In this document: piece by piece, positions 1-5,624 of the stretch
How positions within the stretch are numbered: position 1 is the stretch's first letter
How the letters are laid out: each line of letters opens with the position of its first letter
Source of the DNA: an uncultured Lachnospiraceae bacterium
Lineage (GTDB): Bacteria; Bacillota; Clostridia; Lachnospirales; Lachnospiraceae
DNA length: 6,526 nt
Direction of reading: 5' to 3'
NCBI GenBank assembly: GCA_947174985.1
Contig: CAMWLB010000175.1
Coordinates: 1-6,526 of the forward strand
Position numbers and translations under genes: made by a program
The notes under the pieces: generated by a model
Databases searched by the model: none
What the model saw: the letters and a program-made list of their open reading frames with translations, nothing else
Told to the model about the DNA's origin: nothing

Positions 1-855
1 CGCCACCACTGCGCCGGCCGCAATGACAACGGCTCCCGCCACAGAAGAGGAGGATACTCCCTGCCCGCCCCCATAGGACGCCGGAAGAAGTACGGACAAG
101 CCAAGCGTAATGACCGGCTCCGTGGCGGCAATTACCGTCACACTTACGGCATCCGTATATTTTTGGGAAAACATAAGTACAATGTAAGCGTATGCCTTGG
201 CAAAAAAAGCAAGAATAAAGATATTGGAGAGCAGTTCTCTTGTATAAATGATGCCTGCAAAGGTTTTGGGATTTTCCATATACCAAAAGATAAACCCGAT
301 AATCGTGCTAAAAATCATCTGCACAATACAGATAAGTAGCGGGTCCTCCTCCTTGACATACCGATCCACCGCAATGGTATAGACCGCCGAGCCAATACAG
401 GTCGCCAGCATATAGAAAGAACCTGTACTGTAAAAACCGCTTATGGTAAAACCTGTACTGATACATAGTCCCAGCACGATAATGCATGCTCCCAGCATAA
501 AGTTTTTGCTCGGCTTTTGTCTGAAAAACAACATAAGAAGCGGCACGATAATAATGGTCAGCGCTGCCAGAAAGCTTGCATTTGACGACGCAAGAAGAGA
601 AATTCCTTTTTTCTCCGTAAGCAGATTAACACTAAGAATAATAGAAAGAATACCGCCTTTTATCCATGTATTTTTTCGGAGCTTCCGAAGCTGCTTCCCA
701 AAAATCAACGCCATAAGCAGCGCAGCAATGCCGCAGGTCAGTGTCAGATATGCATAAGAGGAAAAATCCTCCGGCAGATTTTTGATAAATATGTATGAGG
801 ACGCCCAACAGAGTGTAATGGAAATCAAAAGAATATTATTTTCCGTTTTCGTCAT
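1..855 (-). CDS. EamA/DMT-family membrane transporter, 3' end cut by window edge
   Basis: An open frame runs without a stop from ATG at 855 to the first base of the window (285 codons), so the C-terminus lies outside. The product is very hydrophobic, with about ten predicted membrane segments arranged as two related halves, as in the drug/metabolite transporter superfamily. Family-like signatures are LCWASSYIFIK near residue 15, SNASFLAALTIIIVPLL in the first half and ATEPVITLGLSVLLP in the second. EamA proteins are usually about 290-310 residues, so little is missing. Members export metabolites, amino acids or toxic compounds across the cytoplasmic membrane; the substrate cannot be read from sequence. 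The start is supported by AAAGGAGGGG at 862-871. It overlaps the preceding gene by 20 bases, which suggests translational coupling and membership of the same operon. Family call is firm, specificity unknown. Confidence 0.9.
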   Translation of the reverse strand, partial: MTKTENNILLISITLCWASSYIFIKNLPEDFSSYAYLTLTCGIAALLMALIFGKQLRKLRKNTWIKGGILSIILSVNLLTEKKGISLLASSNASFLAALTIIIVPLLMLFFRQKPSKNFMLGACIIVLGLCISTGFTISGFYSTGSFYMLATCIGSAVYTIAVDRYVKEEDPLLICIVQMIFSTIIGFIFWYMENPKTFAGIIYTRELLSNIFILAFFAKAYAYIVLMFSQKYTDAVSVTVIAATEPVITLGLSVLLPASYGGGQGVSSSSVAGAVVIAAGAVVA

Positions 856-1357
856 CTGCCTCCCCTCCTTTCTCTGCCCCCTCTTCTCCATAATAGGTGT
901 AGGAAACGGTTCGTTTTTCCAGTAATATGGTATTCTGGTTCAATACTTCGATTACCTCGTTCATAATTTCCCTTAAGGACTCTTCATCCGCCTCCCTGAA
1001 ATAGTAAACTAACGTATTTTCCTGTGTCAGGATATTCTTTTCGTCCGCCCACGCGCCCCTTGCTTCCATGACCGTATACCCATCCACATACTGTATACAA
1101 ATGGCATCTATAATCGCTTTTGCTTCCTCCATAGAAATAAGCTGACAGTATTCGTCCTTGTCATTCAGACCGATATACAGTGTGTATTCCGGCGCTTCTT
1201 CCAGCAGAAATTCCGAGTTCTGAACTGCATACGCTTTTTCGCCGGCGGTTCCGGCATAGTGCATACCGGCCACACCCGCCGCAAAAATACCGATACATGC
1301 CATTAACACGAAAAATTCCTTGTCCTCCGACTTATTCTGTTTCTTTTCTTTCTCCAT
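836..1357 (-). CDS. membrane-anchored DUF3574-like protein
   Basis: This 173-residue protein has a charged, lysine-rich N-terminus, one hydrophobic segment at about residues 15-35, then a soluble domain, so it is probably anchored in the membrane with the domain outside the cytoplasm. The domain shows YTLYIGLND (58-66), then DGYTVMEARGAW (92-103), a short strand NTLVYYF (114-120) and a helix. From memory this order matches DUF3574, where a Y-x-G-L strand is followed by a G-x-T-V-x-x-A-x-G-x-W motif; no profile search was possible. DUF3574 has no established function. The tail (157-173) is acidic, glycine-rich and probably disordered. The ribosome binding site is weak (GAGGG at about 1362-1366), 33 bases after the STAS gene, so expression probably depends on read-through. 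Its end overlaps the transporter start. Confidence 0.75.
   Translation of the reverse strand: MEKEKKQNKSEDKEFFVLMACIGIFAAGVAGMHYAGTAGEKAYAVQNSEFLLEEAPEYTLYIGLNDKDEYCQLISMEEAKAIIDAICIQYVDGYTVMEARGAWADEKNILTQENTLVYYFREADEESLREIMNEVIEVLNQNTILLEKRTVSYTYYGEEGAEKGGEADDENGK
862..871 (-). promoter_or_regulatory. ribosome binding site of the transporter, inside the upstream gene
   Basis: AAAGGAGGGG lies a few bases upstream of the ATG at 855 and wholly within the last codons of the DUF3574-like gene. It fixes the transporter start and indicates that the two genes are translated from one message. Confidence 0.7.
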
Positions 1358-1390
1358 TTGACCCTCAAACCAAGGTTGAAAGCTTCCGTT

Positions 1391-1687
1391 TTACAGAATT
1401 GTCAGTATATCTGCAAATCCCGTAATTGTGAATACTTCCATAACCTCTTCATTTACATTATGAATTTCCATTTTTCCCTGCTTTTTCATCTTTTTCGATG
1501 CTGTCAGAAGCACTCTGAGACCTGCGGAGGAAACATACTCCAGTTCTGCAAAATCAAACTGCAGATTGGTAATTCCCTCTAACTCTTTTTTCAGCTTCTC
1601 TTCCAACTGCGGTGATGTAACCGTATCCAGCCTGTCTGTCAATTTTATCTCTAACGTATTTCCATTTCTTTCTATTCCAATTTCCAT
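1391..1687 (-). CDS. STAS-domain anti-sigma-factor antagonist
   Basis: A 98-residue single-domain protein of the SpoIIAA/RsbV type, at about the usual family length. It begins with a strand (MEIGIERNGNTLEIKL), continues with DRLDTVTSPQLEEKL (18-32), which corresponds to the family's G-x-L-D-x-x-T-A-x-x-L segment, and carries the phosphorylation loop YVSSAGLRVLL (51-61). Alignment of SSAG with the DS-S/T-G loop of SpoIIAA and RsbV points to Ser54 as the phosphorylated serine. In the known systems the unphosphorylated form binds an anti-sigma kinase and frees a sigma factor or other partner. No RsbW/SpoIIAB-like kinase, PP2C phosphatase or sigma factor gene is visible in the window, so the partner is elsewhere or the role differs. 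The start has AGGAGA at 1693-1698; the gene follows the 89-residue ORF after 15 bases. Confidence 0.93.
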   Translation of the reverse strand: MEIGIERNGNTLEIKLTDRLDTVTSPQLEEKLKKELEGITNLQFDFAELEYVSSAGLRVLLTASKKMKKQGKMEIHNVNEEVMEVFTITGFADILTIL

Positions 1688-1702
1688 AATAATCTCCTGT
1701 TT

Positions 1703-1972
1703 TCAATTTTCCCATGAAGGTTTTCTTTTAAATCCTACATGATAGGTCGTCCTTTCCATCGTCAGCTCATGCTCTCCCAGCATATAACGCCCGACAGTAA
1801 TGTCTTTTCCTATGATAACCCCCTTCGGATAATCATTCAGGCACTTGTTCAGCAGATTGACCTGCTCTGCCCTCGACTGGTCTGAAAGGGGGTTATTGGG
1901 ATTTACGCTTCCGATGGGAACCAATTTTATATAGCAAATGTCTGATAGGACTGCTTTTTCACTTCCGCTCAT
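1703..1972 (-). CDS. conserved-looking protein of unknown function, 89 residues
   Basis: I do not recognise a family. The protein is small, soluble, has no signal peptide or membrane segment and looks like a mixed alpha/beta fold: strand DICYIKLVPIG (11-21), a polar loop, a helix SRAEQVNLLNKCLNDYP (33-49), then strands GVIIGKDITVGRYMLGEHELTMER and a final YHVGFKRKPSW (77-87). The aromatic and basic C-terminal motif and the repeated glycine turns look like conserved positions rather than chance coding. It has a good ribosome binding site (AGAGGGAG at 1979-1986) and sits 33 bases after the typical DUF2589 gene and 15 bases before the STAS gene, so it belongs to the operon. The position suggests a partner of DUF2589 proteins, but that is inference only. 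Confidence 0.8.
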   Translation of the reverse strand: MSGSEKAVLSDICYIKLVPIGSVNPNNPLSDQSRAEQVNLLNKCLNDYPKGVIIGKDITVGRYMLGEHELTMERTTYHVGFKRKPSWEN

Positions 1973-2005
1973 CGACTTCTCCCTCTGTATGACAACTATG
2001 GCTTT

Positions 2006-3127
2006 TTATTCGGGTAATGCCGCTTTTCCTGCAACCGCATCGCTGTATTCAGCCTTCTTGTTAAACAGCTCTTCCTCAATCTGGCTAACTTTCTTCTGTG
2101 CCTCCAGTGCACTGTTTTGCGCTACCTTCAGACCCGTATAGCCGCTTTCACTCTCACTGTATTCCACAGCTTCCATCCCGCTTAACGCCTTTAGTGCAAA
2201 GATTTCGGATACACCATCACTTGCCTGCTCACTGTCCGCCATCATTTTAATCAGTTCAGAAGCATTGTTCTGCAGGTTATTCCATGACAGATTTACTTCG
2301 TCCATAACCCGTCCATACTGGATTGCTGTTTCGTCTTTTTCTTCCGCTTCCTTGCTTGTATCCTTTTCCAGCTTATTCAGTTCCCTTACCATAACTGCCT
2401 GATATGCATTCTGCTGGGAGGAAGCAAGCCGCTTAAGCTGTCCGATATTATTATCCAATCCGTTTTTTGCTGCATTTAAGCGGTTTTCAATCTGACTGAT
2501 TTCCTGCCGCAGGCTCTTTAACTTTTCTGCCTTTAATCTTGCGCTTTCTGCCAGCTTTTGCCCATTTCCATCCTGAATGGTTGAGCCCACAAGCGAGGGC
2601 GAGATGTTAGCCGCCATCATGTCGAGCACTCGTGCCAGACCCTCCGGCGTACCATGGTTGGTTGCCCTGACGTCAACATGATATTTTGCTGAGTTGTCAG
2701 AGCTTCTGGTATTGCTGCTGTGTGCGCTGACACTGCCGCTGACGCTTACCTTAAACAGACCCAGATTCAGGGTTGCGCTTCCGCTTAAGGTTCCGTCCAT
2801 GGAACTTTCTTCCTTTATGTTTTCCTTTACTTCCATGTCAAACAGGATATTTACCTCATCTATCTGCAGGTTAGGAATCGGCACGATAGCCAGCAAGGGC
2901 ATATCCACCTTCATTTCGTCCAGATTGCTTGTTCCGTCCTCGTTGACGCTGCGCTTCTGATACTTAAATTCAACTGTCTGTAATTCTCCATTGTTTTTAA
3001 AGCCTACATTATTTATAAATTTTGCTGTAGAATTTGCCAGCGCTAAACTGGCATCTGCTGCCGCTGATAAAGGCCCGCCAATTAATTGGCCCATATTCAG
3101 ACCTGCAAATTGTTCTGCTACTCCCAT
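2006..3127 (-). CDS. DUF2589-family protein with coiled-coil C-terminus
   Basis: A 373-residue protein whose first half fits DUF2589. It opens with LIGGPLSAAADASLALANST (15-34) and FINNVGF (37-43), the family's helical start, followed by the hallmark MPLLAIVPIPNLQIDEVNILFDMEV (76-100) and, after a Ser/Gly-rich stretch with alternating hydrophobics (108-140), GTPEGLARVLDMMAANI (159-175). Residues about 190-260 and 335-365 are long charged helices predicted to form coiled coils. There is no signal peptide or membrane segment, so the product is expected in the cytoplasm. DUF2589 has no established biochemical role; proteins of this type look structural, with a beta-rich module plus oligomerising helices. 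The ATG at 3127 has AAAGGAAGG at 3131-3139. It is the second DUF2589 gene in the operon, separated from the first only by a small ORF. Family assignment is confident, function unknown. Confidence 0.9.
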   Translation of the reverse strand: MGVAEQFAGLNMGQLIGGPLSAAADASLALANSTAKFINNVGFKNNGELQTVEFKYQKRSVNEDGTSNLDEMKVDMPLLAIVPIPNLQIDEVNILFDMEVKENIKEESSMDGTLSGSATLNLGLFKVSVSGSVSAHSSNTRSSDNSAKYHVDVRATNHGTPEGLARVLDMMAANISPSLVGSTIQDGNGQKLAESARLKAEKLKSLRQEISQIENRLNAAKNGLDNNIGQLKRLASSQQNAYQAVMVRELNKLEKDTSKEAEEKDETAIQYGRVMDEVNLSWNNLQNNASELIKMMADSEQASDGVSEIFALKALSGMEAVEYSESESGYTGLKVAQNSALEAQKKVSQIEEELFNKKAEYSDAVAGKAALPE

Positions 3128-3146
3128 AAAACCTTCCTTTCTCCGG

Positions 3147-3422
3147 TCAATTGCAAATTCGGATTTTGCGAAATATCTGAAAGAGAGCGAAGAAAAATCT
3201 TTTTAAAGAAAAGCGTTTCCGTTTTGGATAAACAATTTCTTCTATTGTAATTTCTTCTGCCCAGAGCAGGTTTTCCAGCAAAAAGGCTTCCTCCTCCATG
3301 TCGCAGATTACCTTAAGATTTACGTTTTCCAAAAGCTCCTGCAGGTATGCTTTTATGCACGCCGTCTCCTGCTGCTGCTTTTCCTCCGCTTTTTTTTGCT
3401 TTCTTTTCGGTTTTTTATTCAT
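3147..3422 (-). CDS. small protein with basic ends and acidic middle, 91 residues
   Basis: No family recognised. I chose the ATG at 3422, which overlaps the end of the preceding DUF2589 gene by eight bases (ATGAATAA), a usual arrangement for re-initiation; an in-frame TTG at 3446 would add eight residues but has no visible ribosome binding site. The product is sharply zoned: a lysine/arginine-rich start (MNKKPKRKQKK), a glutamate-rich helical middle (about 13-63), and a cationic aromatic end beginning at PKRKRFSLKRFFFALFQIF (66-84). The tail has the look of a membrane-binding or nucleic-acid-binding amphipathic helix rather than a full transmembrane segment. It lies between the two DUF2589 genes and 19 bases before the second, so it is probably made with them. 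It could be an assembly partner, a membrane-active accessory to the lysin, or something unrelated. Confidence 0.75.
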   Translation of the reverse strand: MNKKPKRKQKKAEEKQQQETACIKAYLQELLENVNLKVICDMEEEAFLLENLLWAEEITIEEIVYPKRKRFSLKRFFFALFQIFRKIRICN

Positions 3423-4281
3423 AATCCTTTTCCAGTCCGAATTCAATTTCCCAATTCATGATTTTTTCCTGATACTCCATAATGCGGTTGGTAATATTTG
3501 ATTGCGCCATCAGGTACTTGTCCTTGTCAAATTCGCGCGTTATTTCTGCAAATGCATCCTGACTTATCTGCTGCAGTCTTTCCTGTTCCGCAATCATGTC
3601 TGAAATCTTCTGGTATAGCTGTCTCAGCTTCTTCACCTTAGCCTTCAGCTTCCCAACCTCCTGCTTTATATTTTTCTGGTCCTCAGAACCTAAGTTGCCG
3701 TCCACCGCAACGGGTGTTGTATCCAACTGCTTTGCCATCTGGTTGGCGCTCAGAATATCCGTAATCCGCATAACGCCCTCCGTTGCGGGAATGGATTTTA
3801 CCTTCATTTTATAGGAAACCCTCGGCAGAAAATCGCTTTCCCGCTGTTCCGGCGAGCAAATACGGGCATTGATTTGGTATTTTCCGTCCTGTTCATTCAC
3901 CACCTGTATTTCCGTAGAAAAATCTATCTCCGCCTTTTCCACATTCAGATTTGTGATGGGCACAATGGACAAAAGCGGCACTTGCAGCTGCATATTGTCC
4001 ACGCTGCATCCTTCATCCGCTTCCGGCCGCACTTTATCGTAGGCTATATTAATATTGCTCAGATAAACGGTTTCCTCCTGCCCGTTCTGCTTGGTAATGC
4101 CCATACTTCGAATTGCTTCCACTACCTGCGCACGAAGCTGATGGTTTGATTTTGCAAGCGCATACAATGGTGCATATACCAAATCGTCCAGAAGAATAAA
4201 ATCGCTGTCCCGATAGCCCCTCCGGTTGTTTTCACCCGCGTGCTTTGAGGACTCCTGCTGCTTCATAGGTTCGTCAGCCAT
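3415..4281 (-). CDS. divergent DUF2589-like protein with coiled-coil C-terminus
   Basis: A 288-residue paralogue of the other DUF2589 protein in this operon. The helical start is present but altered: DFILLDDLVYAPLYALAKS (27-45) and VVEAIRSMG (53-61) replace the glycine-rich LIGGPL start. The hallmark is clear at VPLLSIVPITNLNVEKAEIDF (101-121), and the later segment ATEGVMRITDILSANQMAK (166-184) matches P-E-G-L-A-R-V-L-D of the typical copy. Residues 200-285 are highly charged helices predicted to form coiled coils. The Ser/Gly-rich linker of the larger copy is missing. No signal peptide is seen, so it should be cytoplasmic. The shared fold plus unlike N-termini suggests two specialised subunits of one assembly, which is inference. 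Its ATG has a perfect AAAGGAGG overlapping the stop of the lysin gene, so it should be efficiently co-translated. Confidence 0.85.
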   Translation of the reverse strand: MADEPMKQQESSKHAGENNRRGYRDSDFILLDDLVYAPLYALAKSNHQLRAQVVEAIRSMGITKQNGQEETVYLSNINIAYDKVRPEADEGCSVDNMQLQVPLLSIVPITNLNVEKAEIDFSTEIQVVNEQDGKYQINARICSPEQRESDFLPRVSYKMKVKSIPATEGVMRITDILSANQMAKQLDTTPVAVDGNLGSEDQKNIKQEVGKLKAKVKKLRQLYQKISDMIAEQERLQQISQDAFAEITREFDKDKYLMAQSNITNRIMEYQEKIMNWEIEFGLEKDYE

Positions 4282-4290
4282 CTTGCCTTT

Positions 4291-4299
4291 TCCTCCTTT
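4291..4299 (-). promoter_or_regulatory. strong ribosome binding site overlapping the lysin stop codon
   Basis: TAAAGGAGGA contains the stop TAA of the lysin gene (4298-4300) and an ideal Shine-Dalgarno sequence for the DUF2589-like gene starting at 4281. The overlap shows that the two genes share one transcript and that the DUF2589 protein is probably translated strongly. Confidence 0.75.
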
Positions 4300-5359
4300 A
4301 GCTTAAAAACAGCACTCTTTCTTCTTCCCTGCGCCTTACCAGCCCCGGCAGCACCTTTCCGCCGCCCTTGTTGTATAAAAGCAGCTTGTCTGCCACTGTG
4401 GCAGCATCCCGTCCGGATACCAGTTTTTGCAGATTTCCATTTCCACAGTTATAGGTAAAGGAAGTCAGTGCATCATACTGGTTCTGCGTAAGCGGAAACT
4501 GTATCAGCCCTTTTTCTACACAGCTATTCACATAACCGGCATATTTTTTCAAATCTTTTCTGAGCAGCTCTTTTGCCGCCTCCATTGAAGCAAGTGTGTC
4601 CCCTTCCTTGACGCCTTCTGTATGACCATAGCCAATTGTCCATACGCCCGCCGGACATTTGTATGCCGTAAGCTTGCAGCCTTCGTACTTTGCAACCAGT
4701 TCGACGCCTGCTGCGGAAATCTCCATACTGCCTCCGACGGCTGCAGGCTGTGCATCGTGTTTTGGCACAGATATTGGGGTTTTTTCCGCATTTCCGCTCA
4801 TGGCGTCATTTACTGCCTGTCTGAAGGTATCCATCGTATACCCGATATTTAACTGTCTCCAGAGATGGTCAGGGTCTCCGTGTCCCGACGCAATTCCTCT
4901 GTCATGCCCTTCCTTATGGCTTACAATAACGCCGTCAGCAAGCGGATTCAGCCCATACTCCTTGCAGAGAAATGCAAACAGCTCCACCGCTGCCCGATAG
5001 GTACGCTCCACGATTTCCTTCGCTTTGCTTTCGTCCGAGCAGGTAAAGGTGGCGCCTCCGGTATACTTAATACATGCCGGTTCACACATTTCCACGCCTA
5101 TATGCGTGTTGTTTCCGCCCCCGCCGCAATGCCATGCACGGTGGTCCCACGGCAGTGTCTGATATACCTTTCCGGTATTTGCATCGATAAACGCATGAAC
5201 GCACGCCCTGCCGTAATTGGCGTCATTCCACTTTTTCACAAAAACCTCCGCGGACGGCTGGGGACATCCGACGCTGTGAATCATCAACCCTTGTACCTTT
5301 ATTTTTTTTCCCGCTTTATAACATGGGTTGTTGCATAAAATGCTTTCCACTACTTCCAT
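4298..5359 (-). CDS. two-domain cell-wall lysin: N-acetylmuramoyl-L-alanine amidase plus GH24 lysozyme
   Basis: A 353-residue fusion of two peptidoglycan hydrolases. Residues about 15-180 form an Amidase_2 (T7-lysozyme-like) domain that cuts the MurNAc-L-alanine bond; likely zinc ligands are H28 (MIHSVG), H148 (VSHKEGH) and D162 in GHGDPDHLW, with conserved HAFID (55-59) and HIGVEM (86-91). A linker (about 188-212) follows. Residues 214-353 form a GH24 phage-type lysozyme that cleaves the glycan chain, with the active-site pattern E226-8-C235-5-T241 inside YEGCKLTAYKCPAG and VWTIGYGHT; cysteine in place of aspartate is a known variant. No signal peptide or membrane segment is present, so, as with phage endolysins, release would need a helper or lysis from within. 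AAAGGAAGG at 5368-5376 supports the start. It is the first gene after the promoter region. No holin, tail or capsid gene is seen nearby. Confidence 0.93.
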   Translation of the reverse strand: MEVVESILCNNPCYKAGKKIKVQGLMIHSVGCPQPSAEVFVKKWNDANYGRACVHAFIDANTGKVYQTLPWDHRAWHCGGGGNNTHIGVEMCEPACIKYTGGATFTCSDESKAKEIVERTYRAAVELFAFLCKEYGLNPLADGVIVSHKEGHDRGIASGHGDPDHLWRQLNIGYTMDTFRQAVNDAMSGNAEKTPISVPKHDAQPAAVGGSMEISAAGVELVAKYEGCKLTAYKCPAGVWTIGYGHTEGVKEGDTLASMEAAKELLRKDLKKYAGYVNSCVEKGLIQFPLTQNQYDALTSFTYNCGNGNLQKLVSGRDAATVADKLLLYNKGGGKVLPGLVRRREEERVLFLS

Positions 5360-5444
5360 TACTTTCGCCTTCCTTTCTGTTTTTTACGCGCTGATTCTGA
5401 CATAAAGCTTCGACTGCAGATGCTTTCTTTTCAGGCTGTGTCAT
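5360..5444 (-). other. 5' leader of the lysin operon
   Basis: These 85 bases lie between the left inverted repeat and the lysin start. If the ON-state promoter is used, the message should begin near 5438-5440 and carry a leader of about 80 bases. Apart from the ribosome binding site at 5368-5376 I see no convincing riboswitch, attenuator or strong hairpin; a distant TGACA/TGTCA pairing is too weak to call. Confidence 0.5.
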
Positions 5445-5462
5445 CATAATACGATATTTTGT
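5445..5462. repeat. left inverted repeat of the invertible segment
   Basis: CATAATACGATATTTTGT is the reverse complement of the right repeat except for one base (17 of 18 match, with 15 consecutive identical bases at 5448-5462). Each copy is itself a dyad with a three-base centre (arms CATAATA and TATTTTG here, 6 of 7 paired), as expected for a site bound by two tyrosine recombinase subunits. On the minus strand this copy supplies the box TATTAT (5446-5451) facing the lysin operon. Confidence 0.85.
5446..5451 (-). promoter_or_regulatory. resident -10 box for the lysin operon, lacking a -35 box in this orientation
   Basis: On the minus strand this reads TATTAT, one base from the TATAAT consensus. 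The hexamer 17 bases upstream (5469-5474) is AAAGTG, with no match to TTGACA, so the operon should be nearly silent from this site. After inversion the TTGACA now at 5595-5600 would fall exactly on 5469-5474. A weaker alternative, TATACA at 5460-5465, also lacks a -35 box at normal spacing. Confidence 0.65.
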
Positions 5463-5521
5463 ATAGTTCACTTTTTCTGCAAAAAGTCTCTATTTTTCGG
5501 CAATTTCCGCATTTTTGGCAC

Positions 5522-5550
5522 AAAAAAAGACAGGCTTTTTTTGCCTATCT
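5522..5550 (-). terminator. intrinsic terminator inside the invertible segment
   Basis: Read on the minus strand, AGATAGGC (5550-5543), a loop of seven A and GCCTGTCT (5535-5528) form an eight-pair stem with one G-U pair, followed by a T run at 5528-5522. This is a standard Rho-independent terminator placed after the recombinase gene and before the lysin operon, so it would block read-through. On the plus strand the wobble becomes a C-A mismatch and the T run is interrupted (CTTTTTCTTTTC), so termination should be weaker in that direction. Confidence 0.8.
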
Positions 5551-5594
5551 CTTTTTCTTTTCGGTTTTTATCAAGGAAAATACATAAAAAATAC

Positions 5595-5623
5595 TTGACA
5601 CACCCAACAAAATATCGTATTTT
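5595..5623 (+). promoter_or_regulatory. near-consensus promoter pointing away from the operon (OFF orientation)
   Basis: The -35 box TTGACA (5595-5600) is a perfect match to the sigma-A consensus; after exactly 17 bases comes TATTTT (5618-5623) as the -10 box. The -35 lies in the invertible interior and the -10 in the right repeat. No plus-strand gene follows: transcription would start near 5630 and run antisense into the 3' end of the recombinase gene. The promoter makes little sense as it stands but becomes an operon promoter on inversion. Confidence 0.75.
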
Positions 5624-5624
5624 G
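5607..5624. repeat. right inverted repeat, centred on a near-perfect palindrome
   Basis: This copy holds CAAAATA-TCG-TATTTTG (5608-5624), a perfect dyad of seven-base arms around a three-base centre; the pairing extends to nine bases per arm at 5606-5626. It matches the left repeat in inverse orientation at 17 of 18 positions. The mismatch (5622 against 5447) falls in the fifth base of the -10 box. The asymmetric centre (TCG against CGA) gives the site a direction, which would suit inversion between opposed copies. Confidence 0.85.

Larger units (their letters stand above)
5445..5624. other. putative invertible promoter segment (phase-variation switch)
   Basis: A 180-base element made of two 18-base inverted repeats around a 144-base AT-rich interior (5463-5606), lying between a tyrosine recombinase gene and the operon it would control. 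Seen directly: the repeats, an outward-facing promoter whose -10 box lies in the right repeat, and an intrinsic terminator in the interior. Inversion on paper keeps the promoter spacing at 17 bases and gives TTGACA-N17-TATTAT reading into the lysin gene; in the orientation shown the hexamer at the matching place on the minus strand is AAAGTG, which shares no position with TTGACA. Known parallels are the E. coli fim switch and the C. difficile flg and cmr switches, where tyrosine recombinases invert promoter or regulatory segments between short repeats. That this one flips is inference. Alternative: the repeats are merely two operator sites for an unseen repressor. Confidence 0.8.

Noticed and set aside
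1362..1375. Small dyad (AACC/GGTT) between the STAS and DUF3574-like genes as a terminator
   Set aside because: The stem has only four pairs with a two-base loop and no T run follows, so it is unlikely to stop transcription.
3423..3446. Longer version of the small protein starting at TTG 3446
   Set aside because: There is no ribosome binding site before the TTG, and the ATG at 3422 gives the usual short overlap with the preceding stop codon.
4865..5338. 157-codon plus-strand open frame opposite the lysin gene
   Set aside because: It lies wholly antisense to a clearly coding lysin, its composition is shadow-like and it lacks any recognisable domain. The other plus-strand frames over coding regions were rejected for the same reason.
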